The position numbers and the translations under genes are program-made. A stretch of 64,000 nucleotides of DNA from positions 2,252,734-2,316,733 of the forward strand of contig NZ_CH672427.1 in the NCBI RefSeq assembly GCF_000153205.1. Reading direction: 5' to 3'. Origin of the DNA: Nitrococcus mobilis Nb-231. Its GTDB lineage: Bacteria; Pseudomonadota; Gammaproteobacteria; Nitrococcales; Nitrococcaceae. The stretch's first letter is position 1. Each line of letters opens with the position of its first letter. Positions 40,614 to 48,980 of the stretch are shown one piece after another. The notes beneath the pieces were generated by a model. That model had not been told where the DNA came from and searched no databases. It saw nothing but the letters and a program-made list of their open reading frames with translations.

Positions 40614-40762
40614 GGTGCAATCTCATGCTGAACAATCTAATAGTTACACTATAACAATTTCGTCTCGGCTGCGGTGCGCGGCGGTGCCGAAGCATGGCTT
40701 GGCCCGAGCGCTTATGTCCGAGTCGGTTCGATCAGCAGCAAGCTTCAAGGAGACGAGGCGGC

Positions 40763-41779
40763 GTGGCAGCCAAGGAAAGTTTTCTGCCTAATTTCTGTGC
40801 CATTCGTAGCGTATTCGCCATTGTTGTCGTGGGTGAGTTACTTGTGCTCGTGATGGTGTTGGCGCGTACACCGGGGAGCGGGCTCTGGCAGGATTTGAGC
40901 CTGTTGTCACTGTTTGTGCAATGGATCGGCCTATGTAGCGCAGCGCTGCTGTGTTTGCTGCGCGGCTGGCTTGCCAGGCTGGGCAACACGGCGGCGGCCG
41001 CTTTGAGCTACGCACTTATCCTTGGCATTACGCTGCTGGTCAGTGAGCTTAGCTATCGGCTCGTCTACGGCCCTGGGATCGGTTCCGATCATCTCCAGTT
41101 CCTAGGGCGCAGCTCGGCCGTCGCGGCCGTAGCCGCCGCTGTAGCGCTGCGTTACATGTATATTCAGCATGCTTGGCGGGTCCGAATCCAAAGCGCGGCC
41201 GAGGCGCGCATCGATGCGTTGCAGGCGCGCATTCGCCCGCATTTTCTGTTCAACAGCCTCAACACCATCGCCTCGTTGATTCCGAGCGCTCCCGCCGAAG
41301 CTGAGCGCTTAGTGGAAGATCTGGCGGACTTGTTCCGGGCCAGTCTGGGACGTCGGGATCGGCTGGTCGCGTTGGCCGAGGAGCTTGCGTTGGCGGACGG
41401 GTATTTGCGGATGGAGGGGGTACGCTTGGGGGAACGGTTGAGATTGCAATGGGATATCGCGGATCTCCCGCGCGATGCATTGATTCCTCCGCTTTCCTTG
41501 CAGCCGTTGCTGGAGAATGCGGTTTATCACGGGATCGAGCCACGTCTGGAGGGCGGCGTGCTCTCGATTCACGGCGCTAGGGAGAACGGGGTGGTGGTCA
41601 TCACGGTGCGCAACCCTGCACCCGGGCCGAGCGATCGGTTGCGCGCCGGATTCGGTATGGCGCAGGAGAACGTCCGAGAGCGGCTGCAGTTGGCTTTTGC
41701 GCGCCATGGACAGCTGTATGTCCATGACGATCTGCGTTTCTATCGTGTAACGATACGCTTTCCTTACCGGCGGCCCTAG
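40763..41779 (+). CDS. algZ: LytS/AlgZ-type sensor histidine kinase
   Basis: A 338-residue membrane kinase of the His_kinase (PF06580) type. It has four hydrophobic segments (about 15-135), then the phospho-His region ALQARIRPHFLFNSLNTIAS and a HATPase with LQPLLENAVYHGI and GFGMAQENVRERL. It pairs with the LytTR regulator 4 bp downstream and is the likely AlgZ/FimS equivalent by position (argH-algZ-algR-hemC). In Pseudomonas the pair controls alginate and twitching; the targets here are unknown. The start is a GTG with AAGGAG about 10 nt upstream. Confidence 0.88.
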   Translation: MAAKESFLPNFCAIRSVFAIVVVGELLVLVMVLARTPGSGLWQDLSLLSLFVQWIGLCSAALLCLLRGWLARLGNTAAAALSYALILGITLLVSELSYRLVYGPGIGSDHLQFLGRSSAVAAVAAAVALRYMYIQHAWRVRIQSAAEARIDALQARIRPHFLFNSLNTIASLIPSAPAEAERLVEDLADLFRASLGRRDRLVALAEELALADGYLRMEGVRLGERLRLQWDIADLPRDALIPPLSLQPLLENAVYHGIEPRLEGGVLSIHGARENGVVVITVRNPAPGPSDRLRAGFGMAQENVRERLQLAFARHGQLYVHDDLRFYRVTIRFPYRRP

Positions 41780-41783
41780 TGTA

Positions 41784-42521
41784 GTGAAGATCCTTATCGT
41801 CGATGATGAAGCGCCAGCGCGCAGGCGCTTGGCCGCGTTGGTCCGCGCGGTGGGCGAGCACAAGGTCGTGGCTGAGGCGGCGAATGGAACCGAGGCACTG
41901 CAATGCTGCCGCAGCTGGCAGCCCGAGATCGTGCTGATGGATATCCGCATGCCGGGCATGGATGGCCTGGAAGCGGCGGCCAGGTTGAGCCGGTTGGAGC
42001 AACCTCCGGCGGTGATTTTCGTAACCGCCTACGGCGATCACGCGCTGGCCGCCTTCGACGCTACGGCGATCGATTATTTGGTAAAGCCGGTGCGCCGTGA
42101 ACGCCTCGCCGCGGCGCTTACCAAGGCGCGCCGACTCAATCGAGCTCAACTCGACATGCTGCAGCCCCCGTCCGAAGCGCGGGGCCGGCAGCACATCCTG
42201 TGTCGGCGCCGCCGCGGCGTCGAGCTTATTGCGATCGCCAACATCCACTATTTCATGGCCGATCAGAAATACGTAATTGTGAGACACACAGATGGCGAGG
42301 ATCTCATAGAGGATTCGCTGCGCCAGCTAGAGGAGGAGTTCGGCCGGCGGTTCCTGCGTATTCACCGCAAAGTGCTGGTTGCGCGCGCCCGCCTCATCGG
42401 CCTGGAGAAGCGCCCGGATGGGCGTTGCTATGCCGTGCTCCTGGACAGCGACGAGCGACTCGAGGTCAGTCGACGCCACCTACCGCAGGTGCGCAGCCTG
42501 CTGCGTGGAGCCGCGGTCTGA
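41784..42521 (+). CDS. algR: LytTR response regulator, AlgR-type
   Basis: A 245-residue regulator. The receiver domain (1-120) has the acidic pair VDDE, phospho-Asp in VLMDIRMPGMDGLEAA, and FVTAYGDHALAAF. The C-terminal LytTR DNA-binding domain (about 140-240) has [35 protein letters not shown], and [15 protein letters not shown]. It starts with GTG 4 bp after algZ. A decayed partial second copy lies 0.7 kb downstream, next to hemC. Confidence 0.92.
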   Translation: MKILIVDDEAPARRRLAALVRAVGEHKVVAEAANGTEALQCCRSWQPEIVLMDIRMPGMDGLEAAARLSRLEQPPAVIFVTAYGDHALAAFDATAIDYLVKPVRRERLAAALTKARRLNRAQLDMLQPPSEARGRQHILCRRRRGVELIAIANIHYFMADQKYVIVRHTDGEDLIEDSLRQLEEEFGRRFLRIHRKVLVARARLIGLEKRPDGRCYAVLLDSDERLEVSRRHLPQVRSLLRGAAV

Positions 42522-42665
42522 AGATGCGCGGTCGAAAATATATCACGCTGCCCATTGTTCAGCCGTTGCACATCGCTCACACCGGGTAGGCCGATGTTTT
42601 GGATACCACATGTTGGCAAGCCCGGTAAGCATCGTGTGGGAGTGGTGCAATCAGGGGGGGAGGCC

Positions 42666-43203
42666 TCAGTCGGGTAACCTCGCCCGACCCATACGCTGCG
42701 TGTCGGTGCCGAACCAGATGGTGTTGGTTTGTGGGTCGAACACCATGTGTCTTACCGAACCGCCCCCGCTGGGGATATTTGACTGGCTGAGGAATTGTCC
42801 GGTTGCTGGATTAAAACCGATAAGCTGGTTCGGATGTGGAATCGTTTCCACAAACCAAATTCGATTTTTGTCATCTGCCGTCATGGCATAGGGACCTGAG
42901 CGCCCGCCGGGGGTCTGCCACTCCCGGATTTTTTTTGTGTTCGGATCGTAGCTGCCCAGGTAGCTTTCGGCGTAGTCGACGTACCAGATTTGCCCGTCAC
43001 TGGTTCTAGCCACTCGGCGTGGGCGGGCATCCATGCGTGGCAGGTCGATTTCCGTCAACTTCATGGTTTCCGGATCGACGCTCGCAAGCTTGTTCGTGCC
43101 GAGTAGCGCAACCCACGGTCGGCCCTGAGGATCGCTGATAATGCCGTAAGGTCGTGCCTGTTTGGTCGGGACGGATAGCAACCGGTCGCCGCGTGGTTGG
43201 GTT
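42666..43203 (-). pseudogene. 3' fragment of a streptogramin-lyase-like (Vgb) beta-propeller gene
   Basis: About 175 residues of a Vgb-type propeller: PTKQARPYGIISDPQGRPWV, the repeated ARTSDGQIWYVDYAESYLG, DKNRIWFVETIP, DPQTNTIWFGTD. The normal stop is present at 42666. The N-terminal half of the propeller is missing: the coding homology ends where algR-like sequence begins near 43204. Members are found in many environmental bacteria, usually not as antibiotic-resistance genes. It lies antisense between algR and its broken copy, indicating an insertion or recombination event. Confidence 0.75.
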
Positions 43204-43570
43204 ATTTGGAGCACAACCCCCGGCGGTGATTTTTGTAACCGCCTACGGCGATCACGCGCCGGCTGCCTTCGATGCCGCGGTGTTGAGCTTGTTGCGATCG
43301 CTGACATCCGCTATTTCATGGCCGATCAGAAGTACGTTATTGTTAGACATACAGAGGGCGAGGATCTCATAGAGGATTCGCTGCGCCAGTTAAAGGAGTC
43401 CGGCGGCGGTTCCTGCGCATTCACCGTAAAACGCGGGTTGCGCGTGCCCGCCTCGTTGGCCTGGAGAAGCGCCCGGATGGGCGCTGCTATGCCGTGCTCC
43501 TGGACAGTGACGAGCGACTCGAGGTCAGTCGAGGCCACCTCTACCGCAGGTGCGCAATTTGCTGCGCGCT
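43204..43570 (+). pseudogene. Decayed partial duplicate of algR
   Basis: The DNA aligns to algR 41995-42059 and then, after a loss of about 150 bp (algR 42060-42210), to algR 42211-42500. Shared blocks include the FVTAYGDHA and [13 protein letters not shown] coding segments. Several indels break the frame (a 2-bp insertion near 43213, the 150-bp deletion, a 4-bp deletion near 43400), and the first 210 bp of algR are absent. It directly precedes hemC, the place algR holds in pseudomonads. No functional product is possible. Confidence 0.85.
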
Positions 43571-43616
43571 TGCCCGTTGCGACGGTTTCCCAGAAGCTTG
43601 GAAGTTGAGGAATTGC

Positions 43617-44546
43617 ATGTCCAGACGACGGCTGCGCATCGCCACGCGCAAGAGTCCGCTTGCTTTATGGCAGGCTGAGCACGTAGCGGCGGAATTGCGC
43701 CGCCGGTACCCGGAGCTCGAGGTCGAGTTGGTTGCTATGACCACCCGCGGTGATCGTATCCTTGATACGCCGCTTGCGCGTATTGGCGGTAAAGCGCTAT
43801 TCGTCAAAGAGCTTGAACGTGGTATCTGGGAGGGGCGGGCGGACATTGCAGTTCATTCGATTAAAGACGTTCCTGCGGAGCTGCCCGAGGGCATGCACCT
43901 GCCGGTAGTGCTCGAGCGCGAAGATCCCTGCGATGCCTTTGTTGCCAATCTCTACCAGGACTTGGCTGCGCTACCGATCGGGGCGCGAGTGGGCACCGCC
44001 AGCCTACGCCGGGAGTGCCAGCTGCGGGCCCAACGACCGGATTTGCGAGTGGGCACGCTGCGCGGCAATGTACAGACGCGGCTTGCCAAGCTCGAGAGCG
44101 GCAAGTTCGATGCGATCGTACTGGCGGCGGCGGGGTTGCGCCGCTTGGGGCTTGCGGAGCGCATCCGCTGTACACTCACGCCGGAGCAAAGCCTACCGGC
44201 GGTCGGTCAGGGCGCCTTGGGAATTGAGTGTCGCAGTGACGACCGTGAGATCAATGAGCTGATTGCGCCTCTGACCCATTCCCCGAGCTATCTGCGAATC
44301 ACAGCCGAGCGTGCCGTCAATGCGCGCCTCGAGGGCAGTTGCCAGGTGCCGATCGCTGCCTTTGCGGTGCTCGATGGTTCCAACATCTGGTTGCGTGCAT
44401 TGGTCGGCTCCCGCGATGGCAGCTGCGTGCTCCGCGGTGAGATTCGTGGGCCCGCAGGGACGGGAGTCAGTCTAGGTGGACAGTTGGCTGAAGATCTGCT
44501 CTCCCGCGGCGCGGCTGAATTACTGGCGGTGGCGGACGAGGAATAG
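43617..44546 (+). CDS. hemC: Porphobilinogen deaminase (hydroxymethylbilane synthase)
   Basis: Polymerises four porphobilinogens to hydroxymethylbilane in heme synthesis. The 309-residue protein has [54 protein letters not shown], and the dipyrromethane-cofactor Cys in [18 protein letters not shown] 43617 with GAGG upstream was chosen; the frame upstream runs into the algR pseudogene. The usual partner hemD does not follow. Confidence 0.97.
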   Translation: MSRRRLRIATRKSPLALWQAEHVAAELRRRYPELEVELVAMTTRGDRILDTPLARIGGKALFVKELERGIWEGRADIAVHSIKDVPAELPEGMHLPVVLEREDPCDAFVANLYQDLAALPIGARVGTASLRRECQLRAQRPDLRVGTLRGNVQTRLAKLESGKFDAIVLAAAGLRRLGLAERIRCTLTPEQSLPAVGQGALGIECRSDDREINELIAPLTHSPSYLRITAERAVNARLEGSCQVPIAAFAVLDGSNIWLRALVGSRDGSCVLRGEIRGPAGTGVSLGGQLAEDLLSRGAAELLAVADEE

Positions 44547-44894
44547 CCGCATATCCGATTTGGGATGGACTACACTTGAGCGGATGAGCCTGGCTAGATT
44601 AGGTTCAGCGCCGATGTCGGGTGGTGTAGGGGTTGGCTGCAGTTCATAATCGTCAACCAATGTCGCTTGACCTGTGCCAACAAAGGCGAGTTCGGCAGTG
44701 GGGCTGCTCATGCTCCGGAGAGCGGTATTTGCTGCTATTAGCGAGCGCACGGCTGCCGATGCGGGGGTTTGGTCGCGAAACCCACAAAGGGGGATGGGTT
44801 CGTTTAGCCGAACGAATGTTGGGCATTGGCCGTGATCGCTCTAGCGCGCGGCTGATCTGCCTGTGGGATGTATACGCATAGAGAACGACGACAG
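44547..44894. other. 348-bp spacer between hemC and hemX with no recognisable gene
   Basis: This is where hemD (uroporphyrinogen-III synthase, about 750 bp) normally lies. None of the six frames resembles HemD and no other family is recognised; the frames are short and weak. The end of the spacer carries the hemX leader (AGAACGACGACAG before the ATG). It probably marks a deletion. Confidence 0.7.
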
Positions 44895-46133
44895 ATGAGC
44901 GAGGAGAAAACGGATAAGGGGCGCCCGCAGGGCGCATCGGCGTCGCCGGGCCGCACGGCGCCAACCCAAGGCGGCAGTTCCGGCAGCGGTGTCCGATCAA
45001 CGCCACCGGGTCCCAAAGGAAATGGCGGCGGTGCGCCATCGGCACGCAGCAGGAGCGCTTTAGCAGGAATTGCGCTCGGCGTGGCGCTGCTGGTTGCGGC
45101 CGGTGCGGCCGGCGGTGGCTATTGGCTCTGGCAGCAGGATCAGCGGTTGCAGGCGCAGCACTCGCAATACCTTGTTGCGGGGAGTGTGCAGGCGGATCTC
45201 CAGCCGATGCAGGAGCGTTTGTCCGCTCTGTCGAGTGAGCTACAGCAGCTTACGCAGCGTTCCAGCGGCCCGGGCGAGCAAGCGCTGGCGCGCTTGGATA
45301 AGGGCATTGCCGAGCTTGGAGAGAGGCAATCGCGGGTGCAGCAGCAATTGGCGAAGCAGCAGCAAGCCGATACCGACCTGCAGCAGAATGCGCAACAGCT
45401 CAAGCAGCGTTTCGATGAGCTCGCCCGGGCCAAGCGCGCGGCCTGGGCCGAGTCCGAGGCGGGCTACCTGGCTTTCGTGGCGAAAAACCGGATCCGGTTC
45501 TACGGTGACGTGGACTCGGCGTTGGCAGCCCTTAAAAAAGCGGATGAACTGTTGGCGGATCTCGGTGGCGAGAGCATCGAGGCTCGGCGCGGCATAGCAC
45601 GAGCCGTCGACAGCCTCCTAAAGGTCCAGTCGCCGGATCGGGCCAGAATCAACCGAGCTTTGCATCAAATCGGTGAACGTCTACCTGAGCTGCCGTTGGC
45701 AGTCGGAACCGGCGCTGAGCCTGTCGCGAGTGCCCCCGCAAGCGCAGCAGCGGCCGAGGGATGGCAGGCGCAGGCGGGCCATGCCTGGGAAGAGCTGAAG
45801 GGCAGCCTGTCCAAACTGGTGGTGGTTGCGCGTGATCTTAAAGTCGTTCCGCTGGTGACCCCGCAAGAGCGTTTCTTTTTGCACCAGAATCTTACCCTTG
45901 AGCTTGAGGCGGCGCGACTCGCTGCTCTGAGAGGTGATCAGGCGCTCTATCAGAAGAGCCTGGAGCGCGCTCGGGAATGGCTGGGCCTGTATTTCGATGA
46001 TCAAAGCGCGGAAGTCCAGGATACGATTCGCGAACTCGGTGAGCTTGCCGATGAGCCGGTGACCGTTGCGTTGCCGGATATTGGTCCCTTGCTGGCTCCG
46101 GTAGAGCGGCTCGGGTTCAGGAGTGCCGAATGA
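44895..46133 (+). CDS. hemX: HemX family membrane protein
   Basis: A 412-residue HemX-type protein. It has a disordered Gly/Pro/Ser N-terminus (1-60), one membrane helix (about 64-88, LAGIALGVALLVAAGAAGGG), a long coiled coil (about 100-190) and a C-terminal domain (about 195-400; AGYLAFVAKNRIRFYGDVDS, YQKSLERAREWLGLYFDD). Such proteins were once annotated as uroporphyrinogen-III C-methyltransferases but lack the SAM-enzyme fold; their role is unclear. It overlaps hemY by 4 nt. Confidence 0.9.
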   Translation: MSEEKTDKGRPQGASASPGRTAPTQGGSSGSGVRSTPPGPKGNGGGAPSARSRSALAGIALGVALLVAAGAAGGGYWLWQQDQRLQAQHSQYLVAGSVQADLQPMQERLSALSSELQQLTQRSSGPGEQALARLDKGIAELGERQSRVQQQLAKQQQADTDLQQNAQQLKQRFDELARAKRAAWAESEAGYLAFVAKNRIRFYGDVDSALAALKKADELLADLGGESIEARRGIARAVDSLLKVQSPDRARINRALHQIGERLPELPLAVGTGAEPVASAPASAAAAEGWQAQAGHAWEELKGSLSKLVVVARDLKVVPLVTPQERFFLHQNLTLELEAARLAALRGDQALYQKSLERAREWLGLYFDDQSAEVQDTIRELGELADEPVTVALPDIGPLLAPVERLGFRSAE

Positions 46134-47392
46134 AAAGATTGTTTTTGATTCTGTTCGTTCTATTGTTCAGCGTGGTGGCCGCCCTGTGGTTCGATGAATA
46201 TAAAGGCTATGCGTTGTTTACGGCGGGTCCCTGGACCGTGCAGATGAGCTTGTTCGTCTTCGCCGGTGGTTTTCTCGCGCTGTGGTTCGCCCTCAATGCG
46301 CTCTGGTCGTTGCTTCGGCAGCTTTGGTTCATGCCGGCGGGTGTCCGGCTCTGGGCGGGGAATCGGCGCCGAGTCAAAGCGAGGAAGAAACTAGTTGGGG
46401 GCTTGATGCTGCTGGCGGAGGGGCGCAACGAGGAGAGTGAAAAGGCGGTTCTGCAAGGCGCCGATGTGGTCGACCTGCCCCTGCTGAGTTACTTGGTGGC
46501 GGCCTTTGCCGCACAGCGGCAAGGGGCATGGGATAGCCGCGATCAATATCTGGAACTCGCTGCCATCGGAGATAAGCGGGCTCAGATCGGGCTCGCTCTA
46601 TTGCAGGCGCAGTTGCAGATGCAAGCTCGGCAGTGGGTGCAAGCAATGGCCAAGCTCGACTGGGTCCGCGAGCGTGCCCCTAACAATCACCATGCGCTTA
46701 GATTGCTCGCCGAAAGCGCCGAGGCGCGGCAGGATTGGGAGCGCTTGGCGAAACTGCTGCCTGATTTGAGAAAGAATGGGGTATTAGCCGCTGCGGAGCT
46801 GGAAGACGTGGAAACGCGGACGGCGCAGGCGAGGCTTCACGTCGCCGTTGAACAAGGTTCCGAGCAGATTGAGGCCGTCTGGCGGGGGTTGACGCGGGAT
46901 CAGAAACGGCTTCCAGGGGTTGTTGCACTTTATGCACAGAGCTTGATTCGCGTGGGCCAATCGGAGCAAGCGGAACATCTGCTGCGCGGGGGGCTGGAGA
47001 AAGATTGGGATCCGCGGCTAGTGAACGTCTATGCCGAGTTGGACCTCAACCCTGCCACGCGGACATCCGAGGTGCTCGAGCGCTGGCTCAAGGATCGCCC
47101 GGAGGATCCGGACTTGCTCTTTGCGGCCGGCTGCCAAGCGCTGCGCAGTGAGCAGCTGGGCAGTGCCAGGAGTTACCTAGAAGCGGCTTCCCGCCAAGTC
47201 GAGCGGCCGATGATCCTGTGCCTGTTGGGTGATGTCTACGAGCGTCTGGGTGAATCAAATAAAGCACGGGATAGCTATCGCCGCGCGCTGGCGAAGGCGC
47301 TCTGGGAAGAGCCTGGCCGCTCCTCGGTGTCCCTGCTGGCTGTGCCGCCCGCCAAGGTACGCTCTCCGGCCGAGGCCGAAGCGGTCGCGTAG
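46130..47392 (+). CDS. hemY: HemY family TPR membrane protein
   Basis: A 420-residue protein with two N-terminal membrane helices (about 3-20 and 38-60). A conserved HemY_N region follows (AGNRRRVKARKKLVGGLMLL), then TPR repeats through the cytoplasmic or periplasmic part (RPMILCLLGDVYERLGESNK). It is unrelated to protoporphyrinogen oxidase HemY of Gram-positives. It forms a translationally coupled pair with hemX. Core synteny ends after it and a run of gene fragments begins. Confidence 0.93.
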   Translation: MKRLFLILFVLLFSVVAALWFDEYKGYALFTAGPWTVQMSLFVFAGGFLALWFALNALWSLLRQLWFMPAGVRLWAGNRRRVKARKKLVGGLMLLAEGRNEESEKAVLQGADVVDLPLLSYLVAAFAAQRQGAWDSRDQYLELAAIGDKRAQIGLALLQAQLQMQARQWVQAMAKLDWVRERAPNNHHALRLLAESAEARQDWERLAKLLPDLRKNGVLAAAELEDVETRTAQARLHVAVEQGSEQIEAVWRGLTRDQKRLPGVVALYAQSLIRVGQSEQAEHLLRGGLEKDWDPRLVNVYAELDLNPATRTSEVLERWLKDRPEDPDLLFAAGCQALRSEQLGSARSYLEAASRQVERPMILCLLGDVYERLGESNKARDSYRRALAKALWEEPGRSSVSLLAVPPAKVRSPAEAEAVA

Positions 47393-47435
47393 GCTGCGGC
47401 TTGGGGCGCTCCATTTCGGTCTCGCGCGGTTGTTC

Positions 47436-47960
47436 AAAAAGACGGTGAGTGCGGGTCGCATCGCCCGGCGGATCGCCGTTTATGGCGCCGGTTGCGAAAG
47501 CGAGGAAGTCCTGAAGTCTCTTCAAGCCGAGGCTCCACTGCTGAGGGTCGAGGGTGTATATGATGAGCGAAGCACGCGCATCCTGGGCACAGTCTACGGT
47601 CGAGAGGTGAGTGGTGGTATCAAGCGCCTCATCGACGATATTTTAGAGCGGAAAATCGACCTGGTGCTGCTCGCTTTGCCGATGGCCGGCGAACAGCGAC
47701 TTCAGGGGATCGAGCGTATGCTGGAACAGGTGGCGGTCGAGGTCCGCTTAGTGCCACCGGCACACTGGTTCGGTTTTGGAAAGAAAAGCGTGCGTACAGT
47801 GGGGCGTATACCGACCCTCGGTCTGTGGGAACCTCCTTTTCGGGTATCGGGAGCGCTGCTCAAGTGGTGCGTGGACAAGTCCGTTGCGATCAGTGCCCTA
47901 TTGGCTCTGTCGCCGCTTCTCGCGCTCATCGCGGCAGCGATAAAACTTGAATCTCGCGGG
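47436..47960 (+). pseudogene. Internal fragment of a WcaJ-type polyprenyl glycosylphosphotransferase gene
   Basis: The frame encodes the CoA-binding-like middle domain (RIAVYGAGCESEEVLKSLQA, KIDLVLLALPMAGEQRLQGI, VEVRLVPPAHWFGFGKKSVR). It then enters the sugar-transferase domain (SALLALSPLLALIAAAIKLE) and stops matching right after ESRG. The N-terminal membrane helices and the catalytic C-terminus are missing. At 47960 the sequence switches to an IS4-type transposase fragment in another frame. These enzymes start exopolysaccharide repeat units on undecaprenyl phosphate; this copy is dead. Confidence 0.75.
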
Positions 47961-48219
47961 GCGGCGCTGTCCGGACCTGTCCTGCGACGTCGTCTTCGAG
48001 ACCGAAGAATGGCGCGCCATCTACATCGTGAGCCAACGCGCCCAGCCGCCCGATGAACCGCCGCCGCTCGATGCCATCGTGCGCATGCTCGCCGGCGTCG
48101 GCGGCTTCCTCAACCGCAAGCACGACGGCCCGCCCGGCAACAAGAGCATCTGGATCGGTCTGCAATGCGCACGCGACTTCGTCCTTGCACTCGCCGCCTA
48201 TCACACGTCCGGGCCGTGA
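47961..48219 (+). pseudogene. 3' fragment of an IS4-family (Tn5-like) transposase
   Basis: About 80 C-terminal residues: VFETEEWRAIYIVSQRAQP, DAIVRMLAGVGGFLNRKHDG, PPGNKSIWIGLQCARDF, with a natural stop at 48219. This is the C-terminal dimerisation part of IS4/IS50-type transposases. The catalytic core is absent; the 5' end is fused to the wcaJ fragment. Confidence 0.7.
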
Positions 48220-48587
48220 GTTGTGTGTAACGATGTGCTTCTTGGCTGCCGCGACGCATCAAGAAATTGTTTGACTTTCTGATAATCCGGCAGTGCTTCA
48301 GAACGAAGCCTTCTACCCGGCTCCAATGAAACCTTGTCACGGGCAGACATTCACAGGCATTGGCACGCAATAGTTGCCTTCCCTGTCACCAACGCCAGCA
48401 TCTTTAAAAAGTATTTCTGATACGGTTTACCGTATTATTACGGGCGCCTAGGGTCAGGTCGCGAATTGAGACTATACGTGGCTCGTACAAACCGTAGAAG
48501 TGGCTTACCCGTCACCAGGCTGCTCGAGGGTGGCGATTGCTTGTATTCTTCTCCGGCCTGAAGGTCGGGGCACTACCGTGCCCTGGG
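48220..48587. other. 368-bp stretch without a supported gene
   Basis: No family is recognised in any frame. The local composition around 48400-48460 is AT-rich (CTGATACGGTTTACCGTATT includes a TACGGTTTACCGTA dyad, 48421-48434) and could be an old promoter or element end. It lies between the IS4-type fragment and higA. Confidence 0.5.
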
Positions 48588-48818
48588 TCAGATGGCGGCT
48601 TTCTGTAGGGTGCGTACCGGAGGCTGTTCGTGTTGCATCACTTGAGCCAGGTCGTAGTTGGCCTGCATGGCGAGCCAAGCACGAGCCGTGCTGACGCCGG
48701 CACGCTCCAGGCGCACGGTCGAGTTCGGGCTGATCGCTGCATGACCGTTGAGTACGCGCGACAGTGCGACCCGCGACATACTGAGACGTTCGACGGTTTC
48801 CTTGACCGACAGACCTAA
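48588..48818 (-). pseudogene. higA: C-terminal part of HigA antitoxin, split by an IS
   Basis: The minus strand reads GLSVKETVERLSMSRVALSR, VLNGHAAISPNSTVRLE, ARAWLAMQANYDLAQVMQ to a stop at 48588. This is the HTH_3 core and tail of HigA (XRE-type antitoxin of RelE/ParE-like HigB). The N-terminal 20 codons lie 2.1 kb away at 50927-50986. Joining the halves at the duplicated target TTAG restores ...EDVLAPL-GLSVKE..., a 95-residue protein of normal HigA length. A short internal ATG (48779) might allow a truncated product. Confidence 0.85.
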
Positions 48819-48914
48819 CCCATCTTTAACGCTCTCTGCCTGATTTCGGGCTGATTTGGGTGTGTATGCGAAGAGAAGTTATTGATTCGTATAGTGGCTA
48901 GGGTGGCGCGCTGG

Positions 48915-48925
48915 ATGTAGTGCCA
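48915..48925 (+). repeat. Subterminal 11-bp direct repeat, left copy
   Basis: ATGTAGTGCCA occurs here and again at 50847-50857 in the same orientation, 96 bp and 68 bp inside the two IS ends. It could be a transposase-binding subterminal site; the direct rather than inverted orientation is unexplained. Confidence 0.5.
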
Positions 48926-48980
48926 TAATATTTGTTGTTATCCCTTGTGCGGAGCGCCCGCCCACGCTAGCCTCGCGGGC

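Noticed and set aside
42666-43203. A virginiamycin-resistance gene
   Set aside because: It is a fragment lacking half of the propeller, and most Vgb-like proteins in environmental bacteria are not resistance enzymes.
44520-44881. Short frames in the hemC-hemX spacer as a hemD remnant
   Set aside because: Neither strand shows HemD motifs; lengths are under 85 codons and composition looks random.
47229-48056. A single 275-codon gene covering hemY's end, the wcaJ fragment and beyond
   Set aside because: Its first 60 codons overlap hemY out of frame and its last 30 read IS4-type DNA out of frame; only the middle has homology.
48400-48470. Possible CRISPR-like or attachment-site repeats around the AT-rich dyad
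   Set aside because: Only one dyad and no repeated units; no CRISPR array was found anywhere in the window.
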